Source of the DNA: an uncultured Alphaproteobacteria bacterium
GTDB lineage: Bacteria > Pseudomonadota > Alphaproteobacteria > RUG11792
Direction of reading: 5' to 3'
DNA length: 64,000 bases
NCBI GenBank assembly: GCA_944390585.1
Contig: CALXQI010000015.1
Span: 186,001-250,000 of the forward strand
A program made the translations under genes and the position numbers. The notes under the pieces are model-generated. The model did not search any database, had not been told where the DNA came from, and saw nothing but the letters and a program-made list of their open reading frames with translations. Shown here piece by piece: positions 44,198-53,055 of the stretch (position 1 is its first letter; every line of letters starts with the position of its first letter).

Positions 44198-45097
44198 ATG
44201 AGTTTAGAGTCTAAATTATCAAAAATTGGAAAAGCTCTCGATAGCTTTTTTTCTGTTGTTTGCACTTTAATACAAAATTTGAAGAAAAACGTGATAAAAG
44301 ACGATGCTTTGCATACTACTACAACACAATCTGTCTTGATTTTTGACAGTTTTATTGCTTTTTTATCATTTTTTATTTCTATACACATCAAAGTTGGCAT
44401 GGAATTTATAGATTATTCACCTATCTATATTTTAAAAAATATGCTTGTTTTTGGTCTTGTAAGTGCTAGTGTTTTTCTGTGGACACACACATATCAATCG
44501 TATTGGAAGTACACATCAGTAGCAGATATTATACCAGTTATTTTTTCAGTATTTTTGATTAATATTCTGTTTTTCCCCATGATGATACTTATGAATCAAG
44601 ATGATGCACTTCCTTATTCTGTTATTATTGTTAACTTCTTTGTTTTAACTATCATGCTGATGATACCAAGATTTATGACAAAAATACTTTATGATAACAA
44701 AATTAACAAAATATATAAGATAAAATCTATACAAAATTATATTAATCCGGATAAAGCACTACTTGTTGGTACACCAGCTTCTGTTGATATATTCTTGCGC
44801 GATGTTTTATCAAATGAAGAAACACAGTTTAATTTTGATCCAGTTGCTATATTGTCACTTAATCAGATTGATGTTGGGCACTCCATTAAAGGTATACCTG
44901 TTTTAGGTGATATAAAACATGTAAAGAGCGTATTTAGAACACTTTTACGCGATAAAATAATGCCAAAACAAATTATTATTACAGAACATACATTACCTGA
45001 AGAACTAAAAAAAATCCTTATCTCACATTCACAGGCCAACAATATACTGCTTGTGCACGTTATCCATCGCTGTACATTTAATACAATGACAAAATAG
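44198..45097 (+). CDS. Half-length FlaA1/CapD-type protein (membrane and sensor half only)
   Basis: A 299-residue protein matching the N-terminal half of FlaA1/CapD/WbpM-type nucleotide-sugar 4,6-dehydratases. Four transmembrane segments lie at ~45-175 (FLWTHTYQSYWKYTSV is family-typical), followed by a CoA_binding_3-like domain (KALLVGTPASVDIFLRDVL, GIPVLGDIKHV). Full proteins have ~600 residues with a second Rossmann dehydratase domain; here the frame stops right after the first domain. It is probably a decayed gene whose product, if made, lacks catalytic activity. Downstream is the convergent pseudogene at 45161-45663. Confidence 0.7.
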   Translation: MSLESKLSKIGKALDSFFSVVCTLIQNLKKNVIKDDALHTTTTQSVLIFDSFIAFLSFFISIHIKVGMEFIDYSPIYILKNMLVFGLVSASVFLWTHTYQSYWKYTSVADIIPVIFSVFLINILFFPMMILMNQDDALPYSVIIVNFFVLTIMLMIPRFMTKILYDNKINKIYKIKSIQNYINPDKALLVGTPASVDIFLRDVLSNEETQFNFDPVAILSLNQIDVGHSIKGIPVLGDIKHVKSVFRTLLRDKIMPKQIIITEHTLPEELKKILISHSQANNILLVHVIHRCTFNTMTK

Positions 45098-45160
45098 TGT
45101 ATCGAAATTGTCACATATAAATAAGCTTTACAAAATATTATAGTCTCACTTTTTTTGTAA

Positions 45161-45663
45161 TCAATATATATTACAACGTGTTTTGGTTCTAATTTCAAAA
45201 ACTGTTTTTATATTACAAAACTTATCGCTCAATTTGTTATACCAACTCTTTACTGTGGGATGGTACGCACGTACTAAATATCTATCTGCAATTGTCCTTT
45301 TACACGTATGATAAGCAGGTATATCAATATCCAGATTAAAAAATCATCAGGATATGATTCAATTTCAAATTTGCACTTTTTACCACAAGAGCGATCTCAT
45401 CTGATCAATAATAAAAATGGAAAACATCCCACATCTACAACTTCTTCTTGTTTAGTTAGCACAAACGTATCACTTGTTAATACACGCCAATCATTTTTAT
45501 ATAAAAAACGTGATCCACTTATTCTTATTTTAATTGTATCTTCTGACGTATAATTTTGTATCATTACAATATTACTTCCTTAATACCAATTGCGAATAGT
45601 TATAGTTTTTCCCATTGCACATGTATAGTGTGTAATAAAAGCCAAAGCTATAAATATTTTCAT
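45161..45663 (-). pseudogene. Decayed secreted-protein gene, paralogue of 15927-16454
   Basis: On the minus strand an ATG at 45663 begins a signal peptide (MKIFIALAFITHYTCAMG). The same frame is broken by TAA after 27 codons and TGA about 60 codons later. It then needs a frameshift near 45300 to enter another open stretch of about 55 codons, ending at TGA 45161-45163. Between stops the sequence is clearly protein-like. DTIKIRISGS matches DTLKIRFKRS in the 16454 gene, and KKCKFEIESYPDDFLI matches KICTITCDSYVRDLVV. It lies downstream of a truncated nitrilase-like gene, mirroring the intact operon. Confidence 0.72.
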
Positions 45664-45756
45664 CTAAGATTTACAAATAATACATCAATATATAATTATT
45701 TTAACATAAAACATTATAATAAACAATATTTTAATATAATGCAATAAAATTTGTTA

Positions 45757-46194
45757 CTATAAGTTGTTTTTATAAACTGATCTTCCATATAGATCAGCTT
45801 GTGTATTATTTAGAAATACTTTAAATTTCCACTTATGTCTCACAATTTTTCTGCCAAAGAAATTCTCGCTGAATACTATCAGCTTTGGTGTATTTCTGAT
45901 TATAGCCAGTGTATCAAATTCACTATATACCTTATCCAAAGCGCTTTGAATTTCCACGCTCTGCCAATTGTAATCACCAAGCAAGCCTGGCATGTATTCC
46001 TCATGCTGCTCAAACAGCAAGTGCTGCACATCAAAGATCGTTTTGATACTCTCATCACTCAGTTTTTTACTACACGGCATTGTTGCAGTTATTACACAGA
46101 GAGGAGATCGGCCTGATATCGCATCACACATCCTAACTTCATTTGCACAAACATGACATAGTAACGCACATGCTGCAGCTATCAATCGTTTCAT
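45757..46194 (-). pseudogene. Truncated paralogue of the secreted nitrilase-like protein
   Basis: A 145-residue open frame with signal peptide MKRLIAAACALLCHVCANE. CVITATMPCSK matches VITVTRCNRD and LIVFSENFFGRKIV matches FVVFNEYFFDRNLV in the 472-residue nitrilase-like protein (16465-17883), including the presumed catalytic Glu. The frame ends where about 330 further residues, with the Lys and Cys, would follow. It is therefore an N-terminal fragment, either a pseudogene or a short secreted product. The downstream pseudogene is the paralogue of the operon's next gene. Confidence 0.65.
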
Positions 46195-46286
46195 GGTTAA
46201 CCCACACTAAGACCTGCACCTATTGGTTTATCAGCTATCTGCGATCAATTGCAATATGCAAAAAAATATTTTTTTATCTAAAAATG

Positions 46287-46305
46287 CAGATTTGTCTCAA
46301 ATCTG
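46287..46305 (-). terminator. Rho-independent terminator downstream of glmU
   Basis: CAGATTTG and CAAATCTG pair perfectly (8 bp) around a three-base loop. On the minus strand the stem is followed by CATTTTT. It lies about 115 bases past the glmU stop. Confidence 0.6.
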
Positions 46306-46419
46306 TTGAAAATCAAGGCATTTGAAGAAAAATTCCAACTTTTGCCCAAACACAAGGGGAACAGGCACTTTTATCGCATCATGAGAATTTTGTATATACA
46401 CTACAACTTTACAAATATA

Positions 46420-47676
46420 TTAGTTTTTATTAACTTGTCTTGCTCTTCCAAATGCTAAGGTATTATCTGGGACGTCATCAGTAATAGTGCTTCCAGCTGC
46501 AATTTTGGCGTTTGTTCCTATCTTAATTGGAGCAACTAATGAAGTATTTGCTCCTATCATACAATTATCAGATATTACTGTCTTATGCTTGTTTTTACCA
46601 TCATAATTACAAGTAATAGTACCTGCACCGATATTTGTATTTTGACCTACTTCACTATCACCAATATAACTTAGGTGTTTTATTTTTGCTGATTGCATAA
46701 TATTAGAATTTTTAACTTCAACAAAGTTTCCTATTTCAACATTACTTGCTGTAACAGCGTTTCCTCGCAACCTAGCAAATGGTCCAATTTTTGTTTTATC
46801 ACCAATTATTGAATCTTCAACATAAGAAAAAGCACGAATTACACAATCATTACCAATTTGTACATTGCCTTTGAAAATAATATTCTGCTCTATTATTACA
46901 TTACTACCTATTTTCATTTGTGATGAAAAGTATACGCTCTTTGGATCTAGTATCTTAACACCATGTTGTAAAAATTTAGTGCGCAATCTATTTTGTATAA
47001 CATTTTCAGCATATGCCAAATCGGCTTGTGTATTAACTCCATGAGCAGTTTCATATTTACAAATGATAATATCAGCATTATGACAAAAATCAGTTATATA
47101 TTTTTCTTTATTTTGTTGAAAAACATTATTCAATATTGATTTATGAAATTTATAAATTCCGGCATTTGCTAATTTTATTTTTTGTTCATCTGTATTTGCA
47201 TCGCTGTATTCTATTATTTTATTAACCTTATTTTCTGAATTACAGATAACTCTACCATACGGCATATGCATCATATCATTATCTAATTCAAAACATGTTA
47301 TTACAGCTTTACTATTTATAGATATTACTTTTTCTAAATCTTCATCAGTAATTAAAGGCATATCTGCATATAAAACAATTGCATATTCATCAATCAAATC
47401 ATATGCATACATTAAAGCATCACCAGTTCCAAGCGGTGTTTTTTGTATAACAACTTCTACATCGCGTAGAGCATCATGTTTAGCAAATTCTTCTTTTGTT
47501 ACAACGACTATATTTTGTGAAAACTGTTTGCAACACTCTATAACGTATCTAATCATTGGTTTAGATGCAATTTCTGTAAAAATTTTTGGAATATTGCTAC
47601 ACATTCTGGTTCCATTGCCAGCTGCCAGTATAACGAATGTATGCACGTTTATAATCAACATAACATTTACAAACAT
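46420..47676 (-). CDS. glmU: Bifunctional GlcNAc-1-P uridyltransferase/GlcN-1-P acetyltransferase
   Basis: A ~418-residue two-domain enzyme that makes UDP-GlcNAc for peptidoglycan and lipid A. N-domain: FVILAAGNGTRM (nucleotide loop), QKTPLGTGDA, YADMPLI. C-domain: left-handed beta-helix with RLRGNAV, GNFVEVKNS, IKHLSYIGDS, GAGTITCNYDGKNKH and TSLVAPIKIG. It is shorter than E. coli GlmU (456), mostly at the C-terminus. ATG 47676 is used; an ATG five codons in is equally possible. It is divergent from mlaE with a 45-base gap that must hold both promoters. Confidence 0.95.
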   Translation of the reverse strand: MFVNVMLIINVHTFVILAAGNGTRMCSNIPKIFTEIASKPMIRYVIECCKQFSQNIVVVTKEEFAKHDALRDVEVVIQKTPLGTGDALMYAYDLIDEYAIVLYADMPLITDEDLEKVISINSKAVITCFELDNDMMHMPYGRVICNSENKVNKIIEYSDANTDEQKIKLANAGIYKFHKSILNNVFQQNKEKYITDFCHNADIIICKYETAHGVNTQADLAYAENVIQNRLRTKFLQHGVKILDPKSVYFSSQMKIGSNVIIEQNIIFKGNVQIGNDCVIRAFSYVEDSIIGDKTKIGPFARLRGNAVTASNVEIGNFVEVKNSNIMQSAKIKHLSYIGDSEVGQNTNIGAGTITCNYDGKNKHKTVISDNCMIGANTSLVAPIKIGTNAKIAAGSTITDDVPDNTLAFGRARQVNKN

Positions 47677-47721
47677 GATACATTATCGTAGTATGATTGT
47701 ATAGATTATATAAATTTTGTT

Positions 47722-48495
47722 ATGTTAATCACTTTATTTGAAACTACTGGACGTTTATTTTTATCATTTTTACGTTCAATTGGAGCTGTAACATTATTTT
47801 CTGCAAATACTATTGTAAGAGGATTTAGTATCCCGTTCTATTGGAAACAAGTACTAGTACAAATTGTACAAATAGGATATTTTTCTATTCCTGTTGTCGG
47901 ATTAACTGCTATTTTTACAGGTATGGCAATGGCACTGCAATGTTATAGTGGTTTTGCACAATATGCTGCAGAAAGTACAATACCAACTGTTGTTATGGTA
48001 GCAATGCTGCGTGAGCTTGGCCCTGTCTTGACAGCAATCATGGTTGCAGGAAGATTGGGTGCATCAATGACAGCAGAAATAGGCACAATGAAAGTCACAG
48101 AGCAGATTGATGCTTTAACTACGCTTGCAGTCGATCCATTAAAATACCTTGTCTTTCCACGTGTATTAATAGGAACATTATTTGTGCCATTTCTTGTTTT
48201 AATTGATGATATTATAGGAATACTTGGAGGATACCTTGTCTGTGTTTTTAGTTTTGGATTTAATTCTTCTAATTATATTTATCAAACATTTAGTTCAATG
48301 AGTAGTTGGGATGTTATTTCTGGTCTTATTAAGGGGGGATGTTTTGGGTTTATGATTTGTTTACTTGGATGTTATTGTGGATTTGCATCAAAACGTGGAG
48401 CAGAAGGCGTTGGAGTTGCAACAACAAATTCTGTAGTTTCAGCATCAATTATGATCCTTTTTCTAAATTCTATTTTGACATTTCTAATGTTTTAA
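47722..48495 (+). CDS. mlaE: MlaE-family ABC transporter permease
   Basis: A 257-residue membrane protein of the MlaE/Ttg2B family, the permease of the phospholipid-trafficking system that keeps the outer membrane asymmetric. Family segments: VQIGYFSIPVVGLTAIFTGM, VMVAMLRELGPVLTAIMVAGR, IGTMKVTEQIDALTTLAVDP, VFPRVLIGTLFVPFLV and YCGFASKRGAEGVGVATTNSV. The ATPase (mlaF) and MCE protein (mlaD) normally follow but do not here. About five transmembrane segments are predicted. Confidence 0.94.
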   Translation: MLITLFETTGRLFLSFLRSIGAVTLFSANTIVRGFSIPFYWKQVLVQIVQIGYFSIPVVGLTAIFTGMAMALQCYSGFAQYAAESTIPTVVMVAMLRELGPVLTAIMVAGRLGASMTAEIGTMKVTEQIDALTTLAVDPLKYLVFPRVLIGTLFVPFLVLIDDIIGILGGYLVCVFSFGFNSSNYIYQTFSSMSSWDVISGLIKGGCFGFMICLLGCYCGFASKRGAEGVGVATTNSVVSASIMILFLNSILTFLMF

Positions 48496-48746
48496 AAGTT
48501 ATGTAAATAACTGATTAAGCCATACACACTAAATCATTAATATGATAATTATTATAATAGTATAATAAAAAGAATTATATATACAATAAAGATTAAAAAT
48601 CATTTGTAATTTTGTAATTAAAACATTGTATACGATTAAGAATTCATAATAACTGCTATCTTGATGTTTTTAGAGATTTTTTGTACACTGAACTTATCTG
48701 CGGCGTTTCGCGTCGTTTTGTTTTTTCATCTTTACAGGAAGGAATC

Positions 48747-50003
48747 ATGAAGCTTCAAGAATTAAAACTTATGTCGTTGCATAATCTATTAGAAAAAGCT
48801 GAGTCTTATAAAATAGAAAATCCACATATAATGAGAAAACAGGATCTTGTTTTTTCTATTTTACAGAAAATATCAGAAAGTGGAGAATCTATAACAGGGT
48901 GTGGTGTTTTAGACGTTGCTCAGGAAGGTTTTGGATTTTTAAGGTATCCAGAATCTAATTATTTAGCTGGACCTGATGATATTTATGTACATCCATCTTT
49001 TATAAAGAAGTTAGGACTAAAAACTGGTGATACAGTAGAAGGTAAAGTAAAACCGCCATCTGGAGGAGAAAGATACTTTGCAGTAGAGACAATTGACTAT
49101 GTAAATTTTGACAAAGCAGAGAACATAAAAAAACGCACAAATTTTGATAACTTAACACCATTATTCCCAGACGAAATGCTGAGATTAGAGGTATTAGGCG
49201 CATCTAATAATATGACAGAAAGAATTATAGACATAATTGCACCTATAGGAAAGGGACAAAGGGCAATTATTGTGGCACCACCTAGGACTGGTAAAACTGT
49301 AATGATGCAGGCAATCGCAAATGCTGTGGTAAAGAATTTTCCTGATGTATACCTTATTGTACTTTTGATTGATGAGAGGCCAGAGGAAAGCACAGATATG
49401 CAGCGCTCTGTTAAAGGTGAGGTGATTAGCTCTACGTTTGATGAGCCTGTAAATAGGCATATACAAGTTACAGAAATGATCTTAGAAAAAGCAAAGCGCC
49501 TTGTTGAGCATGGCCGTGATGTTGTTATTGTCCTAGATTCTTTAACACGTTTGGCTAGGGCATACAATTCTGTTTTACCTTCATCTGGTAAGGTACTGAC
49601 AGGAGGAGTTGATTCTAACGCATTACAACGGCCAAAACGCTTTTTTGGTGCAGCTAGAAATATTGAAAATGGAGGCTCATTGACAATTATTGCAACTGCC
49701 CTTATAGAAACAGGCTCGCGTATGGATGACGTAATCTTTGAAGAGTTTAAAGGAACAGGCAATAGTGAAATTGTATTGGATCGTAAAATATCAGATAAGC
49801 GCATATTTCCAGCAATTGATATTAATAAATCTGGCACTAGAAAAGAAGAATTGTTAATAAAAGATAAGGGAATAATGTCAAAAATGTGGGTGCTTAGAAA
49901 AATACTAAATCCGATGGGATCTGCAGAAGCTGTTGAATTTTTGTTAGAAAAGATGAAGTATGCAAAAACTAATAAGGACTTTTTTGAATCGATGAATTCA
50001 TAA
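48747..50003 (+). CDS. rho: Transcription termination factor Rho
   Basis: A 418-residue hexameric RNA helicase that ends transcription. ATG 48747 ([20 protein letters not shown]) follows AGGAAGG and gives the family N-terminus and length (E. coli 419). RNA-binding domain: [24 protein letters not shown]. Walker [13 protein letters not shown]; Walker B region: [16 protein letters not shown]; also [22 protein letters not shown] and [26 protein letters not shown] (quoted in two parts of the Q- and R-loop region). Downstream it converges with a secreted-protein gene 14 bases away. Confidence 0.97.
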   Translation: MKLQELKLMSLHNLLEKAESYKIENPHIMRKQDLVFSILQKISESGESITGCGVLDVAQEGFGFLRYPESNYLAGPDDIYVHPSFIKKLGLKTGDTVEGKVKPPSGGERYFAVETIDYVNFDKAENIKKRTNFDNLTPLFPDEMLRLEVLGASNNMTERIIDIIAPIGKGQRAIIVAPPRTGKTVMMQAIANAVVKNFPDVYLIVLLIDERPEESTDMQRSVKGEVISSTFDEPVNRHIQVTEMILEKAKRLVEHGRDVVIVLDSLTRLARAYNSVLPSSGKVLTGGVDSNALQRPKRFFGAARNIENGGSLTIIATALIETGSRMDDVIFEEFKGTGNSEIVLDRKISDKRIFPAIDINKSGTRKEELLIKDKGIMSKMWVLRKILNPMGSAEAVEFLLEKMKYAKTNKDFFESMNS

Positions 50004-50017
50004 AGTTACAGTATTTG

Positions 50018-50509
50018 TTATAAATTACTTATAATACATTCAACTTTATTATAAAATTTGTTTATTATCTTTTCTATGCTTTTGTTATCATTTCCCATAA
50101 ATATCCTTAATATTAACAAAATACTGCTTTGTTCGATTTCTTTTGCAGCCTTTAATACTATTTCCTTTGTCTTACAAAATTCAATCATTTCATTAAATGC
50201 TTGGTTTTTTATATTGCTATCATCTATATCATTTATTGTGTTGCATAAATTATTAGTTGTTCTACAGTATTTATACAATTTGACAAGATTTTCACCATCA
50301 TTAATAACATCTGTATATGATTTTTTATCGTGTTGTGCGTTGTATAGATCTTCAATAATGCTTACGCGAATATCTTTCATTTCTGTAATATTTAAGTATT
50401 CTCTTGTTTTACCATTTATAAATGGTAATACTTGATTTTTCCAAAAATCAGAACTGTGACATGTACAAGTTAATATACATAATACACATAAATACCTTTT
50501 TATGCTCAT
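50018..50509 (-). CDS. Small secreted helical protein, unknown
   Basis: A 163-residue protein with signal peptide MSIKRYLCVLCILTCTCHS. The mature part is helical, Asn/Lys/Ile-rich, with four Cys, ending KVECIISNL. No family is recognised. It is convergent with rho and lies downstream of the mreD-like gene on the same strand with about 50 bases between. It resembles the other small exported proteins of this window in size and composition only. Confidence 0.65.
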   Translation of the reverse strand: MSIKRYLCVLCILTCTCHSSDFWKNQVLPFINGKTREYLNITEMKDIRVSIIEDLYNAQHDKKSYTDVINDGENLVKLYKYCRTTNNLCNTINDIDDSNIKNQAFNEMIEFCKTKEIVLKAAKEIEQSSILLILRIFMGNDNKSIEKIINKFYNKVECIISNL

Positions 50510-50558
50510 TTTTTAATAAATTAAATCACTCTTTTAATATTTTATTATAATTAATATA

Positions 50559-50900
50559 TTATGTCAAAAATATATTAGCCAATACGAATATTATAACTGA
50601 AATTAATATATATGTTTTTTTGTATTTATATGTTTCTCGGCGTAACGAAAATATATATAACACTACAGAATATAATAATGCGTATGTTCCAATACTTCCA
50701 CACAGTGTAACATCATCGTACAATCCAAATACTAATGCTATTATTGCTGATACATAAACATTATTTAATTGTAAAATAATTAAAAATAACAAATTTATAG
50801 ATACAGCAATATGAAAATTATTATGCATAAAAATATAATTAATAATACTTCCAATCCAAAAACCTATTATTATATACAATTGTTTTAATATTTTATTCAT
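50559..50900 (-). CDS. Probable rod-shape protein MreD
   Basis: A 113-residue membrane protein with about four transmembrane segments. The segment ALVFGLYDDVTLCGSIGTYALLY fits MreD, which has a Gl..D....G.lG..al pattern in this position (quoted here from two adjacent helices). ATG 50900 overlaps the prmA stop by eight bases. It is shorter than typical MreD (~160), and mreB/mreC are not adjacent, so the call is tentative. The alternative is an unrelated small integral membrane protein. Confidence 0.45.
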   Translation of the reverse strand: MNKILKQLYIIIGFWIGSIINYIFMHNNFHIAVSINLLFLIILQLNNVYVSAIIALVFGLYDDVTLCGSIGTYALLYSVVLYIFSLRRETYKYKKTYILISVIIFVLANIFLT

Positions 50901-51798
50901 ATTGTTTGCTTTTAGTATTATGTTGCATAGTACATATACACCAATCATCAAGATATAATGTATTTAATATTTGAAATCCGATTTTTGTATAATATTCACA
51001 TAATTCTTTTTCTTGTTCTCTTATATATCCTGAAATAATTATTTTTCCATTTTTGCTAAGGTGCATAAAAAAACTTGATGCAAGTAGCTCTAATGGTTGT
51101 TTCAAAATATTGGCAACAATTAAATCAAATGTTTGAGAAAATTTATCTAAATTATCAGTATGCACAATATCGCACTTTACATTATTATTTTTACAATTAC
51201 TTTGTGCAATTTGCACTGCATTTATATCAATATCAGTACAAGTGATATCAATATTACTCCATATTTTTGATGCGCAAATAGCAAGAATTCCAGAGCCACA
51301 TCCCATATCCAAGATATTTTTTGGGGAAAAATTAGAATTTTTTAGATCAAGCATTGACAAGATGCATCCTTTTGTTGTTTGGTGAGAACCATTGCCAAAT
51401 GCCATTGATGATCCTAATTTAATGCCTATTTGTCCTTTTTTTAATCCAATTTTATCCGAATAATAAAAAACAAAATTATCAACAATTATAGGATGTAAAT
51501 TTTTTTCATATTCTTCAATCCAATCATGATCTGATATTGTATTTATTTTGATATCACTAATATCAATTTTTTGTTTTACGTTTTCTAGCATCTTGATTGC
51601 CTCTTCTTTGTTATTACAATATAATTCAATACAAAATGTGCTAGCAATAGGGAATCCATCATTATCTAAGTGTGTATTTACTGTCTTACTATTTGGATCT
51701 TCAAAGATGGAAACATTTGTTATTTCATTTTGGTCAAAGTACAAATTTAGTTCATCAATTAATTTATAACTTACCTTAAAACTGGCAACAACTATCAT
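50893..51798 (-). CDS. prmA: Ribosomal protein L11 methyltransferase
   Basis: A 301-residue SAM-dependent methyltransferase that trimethylates L11. Motif I is ILDMGCGSGILAICASK, preceded by the PrmA-specific GSSMAFGNGSHQTTKGC (normally P.mAFGTG.H.TT) and followed by DLIVANILKQPLELL (motif IV, N-I-L). The N-terminal substrate domain keeps DHDWIEEYEKNLHPI (normally dW...W...f.P). It lies 18 bases downstream of the DegT gene and overlaps the mreD-like gene, giving a minus-strand cluster. Confidence 0.95.
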   Translation of the reverse strand: MIVVASFKVSYKLIDELNLYFDQNEITNVSIFEDPNSKTVNTHLDNDGFPIASTFCIELYCNNKEEAIKMLENVKQKIDISDIKINTISDHDWIEEYEKNLHPIIVDNFVFYYSDKIGLKKGQIGIKLGSSMAFGNGSHQTTKGCILSMLDLKNSNFSPKNILDMGCGSGILAICASKIWSNIDITCTDIDINAVQIAQSNCKNNNVKCDIVHTDNLDKFSQTFDLIVANILKQPLELLASSFFMHLSKNGKIIISGYIREQEKELCEYYTKIGFQILNTLYLDDWCICTMQHNTKSKQYE

Positions 51799-51816
51799 TA
51801 AATTACACTTATAGCG

Positions 51817-52923
51817 TTAAGCTGCATTATAATCGTATTTCTTATAAAATTCCAATACCTTTTCGATTACAAATGACACGTCCTCCTCAGTTAACATAGT
51901 ATGCAATGGCAAAAGTAATATTTTTTTATATAATTGCTCTGCATTTGGTAAAGCATATCCTAAATTAAATTTTGTAAATAGATGATTCGGTTTATATTGT
52001 ATTCCAGTTGGAATATTATTTTGCGCTAAAAAATCACGTAGTGCATCGCGCTTATTTTCATCTATAACGATTGGATATTTGTGTGGAACAACATATTCAT
52101 CAAATGGAAAAGAGCAATATGGTAATGATTGTTGATACATTCTTGCATATTTACATCTAATTTTTTTAAATTTTTCAAATTTCTTTAGCTGTGCTCTTCC
52201 AATCGCAGCGCTTATGTTATTCATATGGTATCTCCAGCCCTGATCAGTTACATCTGGATCCCAGCTCATAGTTCCAGCAAACCTTTTATCTGTATCGCCT
52301 ATAACACCAAGTAGTCTAAGGTCTTTCAATTTTTCTGCATGTTCTTTTTCACAAGTTACAATACATCCTCCATCAGCACATGTTATATTTTTTATAGAAT
52401 CAAAGCTAAAACAAGTAAAGCCTGTGTCACGTATGACCCTATTATCCCCAAAGCAGTGCGCAGCATCAACTACAACGCGCAAATTATATTGTTCTGCAAA
52501 CTCATATACATCATCTAATTCTTTAACTCCACATCCAGCAAATAAAACAGGCAAAATTACTTTTGTATTTTTTGTTATTCTGTTTTTTGCATCACTTAAA
52601 TTAATAAACCCATTTTTTTGTTCTATATCAATTGGAATTGGTGTTGCACCAGTAGCAGATACTGACTGAAATGTTGCAATATATGTAAAAGTTGGTACAA
52701 GAACTTCATCACCATGCTCAATTCCAGTTACTTGCAATGCCAAATGCAATGCAGCACTTCCGGAGTTAACACATATAACATTTGCATCATCTTTACCAAA
52801 AAATGCGTATAATTCTTTTTCAAATTCTCTAGTTTCTAACCCCATATTGATTACTTGGCTGTCCATTACACGACAAACAGCTTCTTTTTCTTCATTACCT
52901 AAGTGAGGACTTGACAATCTCAT
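51817..52923 (-). CDS. DegT/DnrJ/EryC1 sugar aminotransferase
   Basis: A 368-residue PLP enzyme that aminates keto-sugar nucleotides in surface polysaccharide synthesis. It has the family start MRLSSPHLGNEEKEAV at 52923, chosen over upstream in-frame starts. Also CVNSGSAALHLALQVTGI, VLVPTFTYIAT, DAAHCFG and the PLP Lys in SFDSIKNITCADGGCIVT. A DegT enzyme together with the FlaA1/CapD remnant at 44198 suggests an amino-sugar pathway, part of which may be lost. Product is unknown. Confidence 0.9.
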   Translation of the reverse strand: MRLSSPHLGNEEKEAVCRVMDSQVINMGLETREFEKELYAFFGKDDANVICVNSGSAALHLALQVTGIEHGDEVLVPTFTYIATFQSVSATGATPIPIDIEQKNGFINLSDAKNRITKNTKVILPVLFAGCGVKELDDVYEFAEQYNLRVVVDAAHCFGDNRVIRDTGFTCFSFDSIKNITCADGGCIVTCEKEHAEKLKDLRLLGVIGDTDKRFAGTMSWDPDVTDQGWRYHMNNISAAIGRAQLKKFEKFKKIRCKYARMYQQSLPYCSFPFDEYVVPHKYPIVIDENKRDALRDFLAQNNIPTGIQYKPNHLFTKFNLGYALPNAEQLYKKILLLPLHTMLTEEDVSFVIEKVLEFYKKYDYNAA

Positions 52924-53055
52924 AGAACACCATATGAAACAGCTCATAGTTTGATGATATAACTGCACAAATCTTTGTAAAGTGCAAACAACACAAAAAA
53001 CCAAAAACAGAAATTAAAAGCTGCCGATCTTTATAAAAAAACTTGCATTCCAATT

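Noticed and set aside
45308-45553. 81-codon plus-strand frame
   Set aside because: It is antisense to a minus-strand pseudogene that has a signal peptide and protein-like segments in order.
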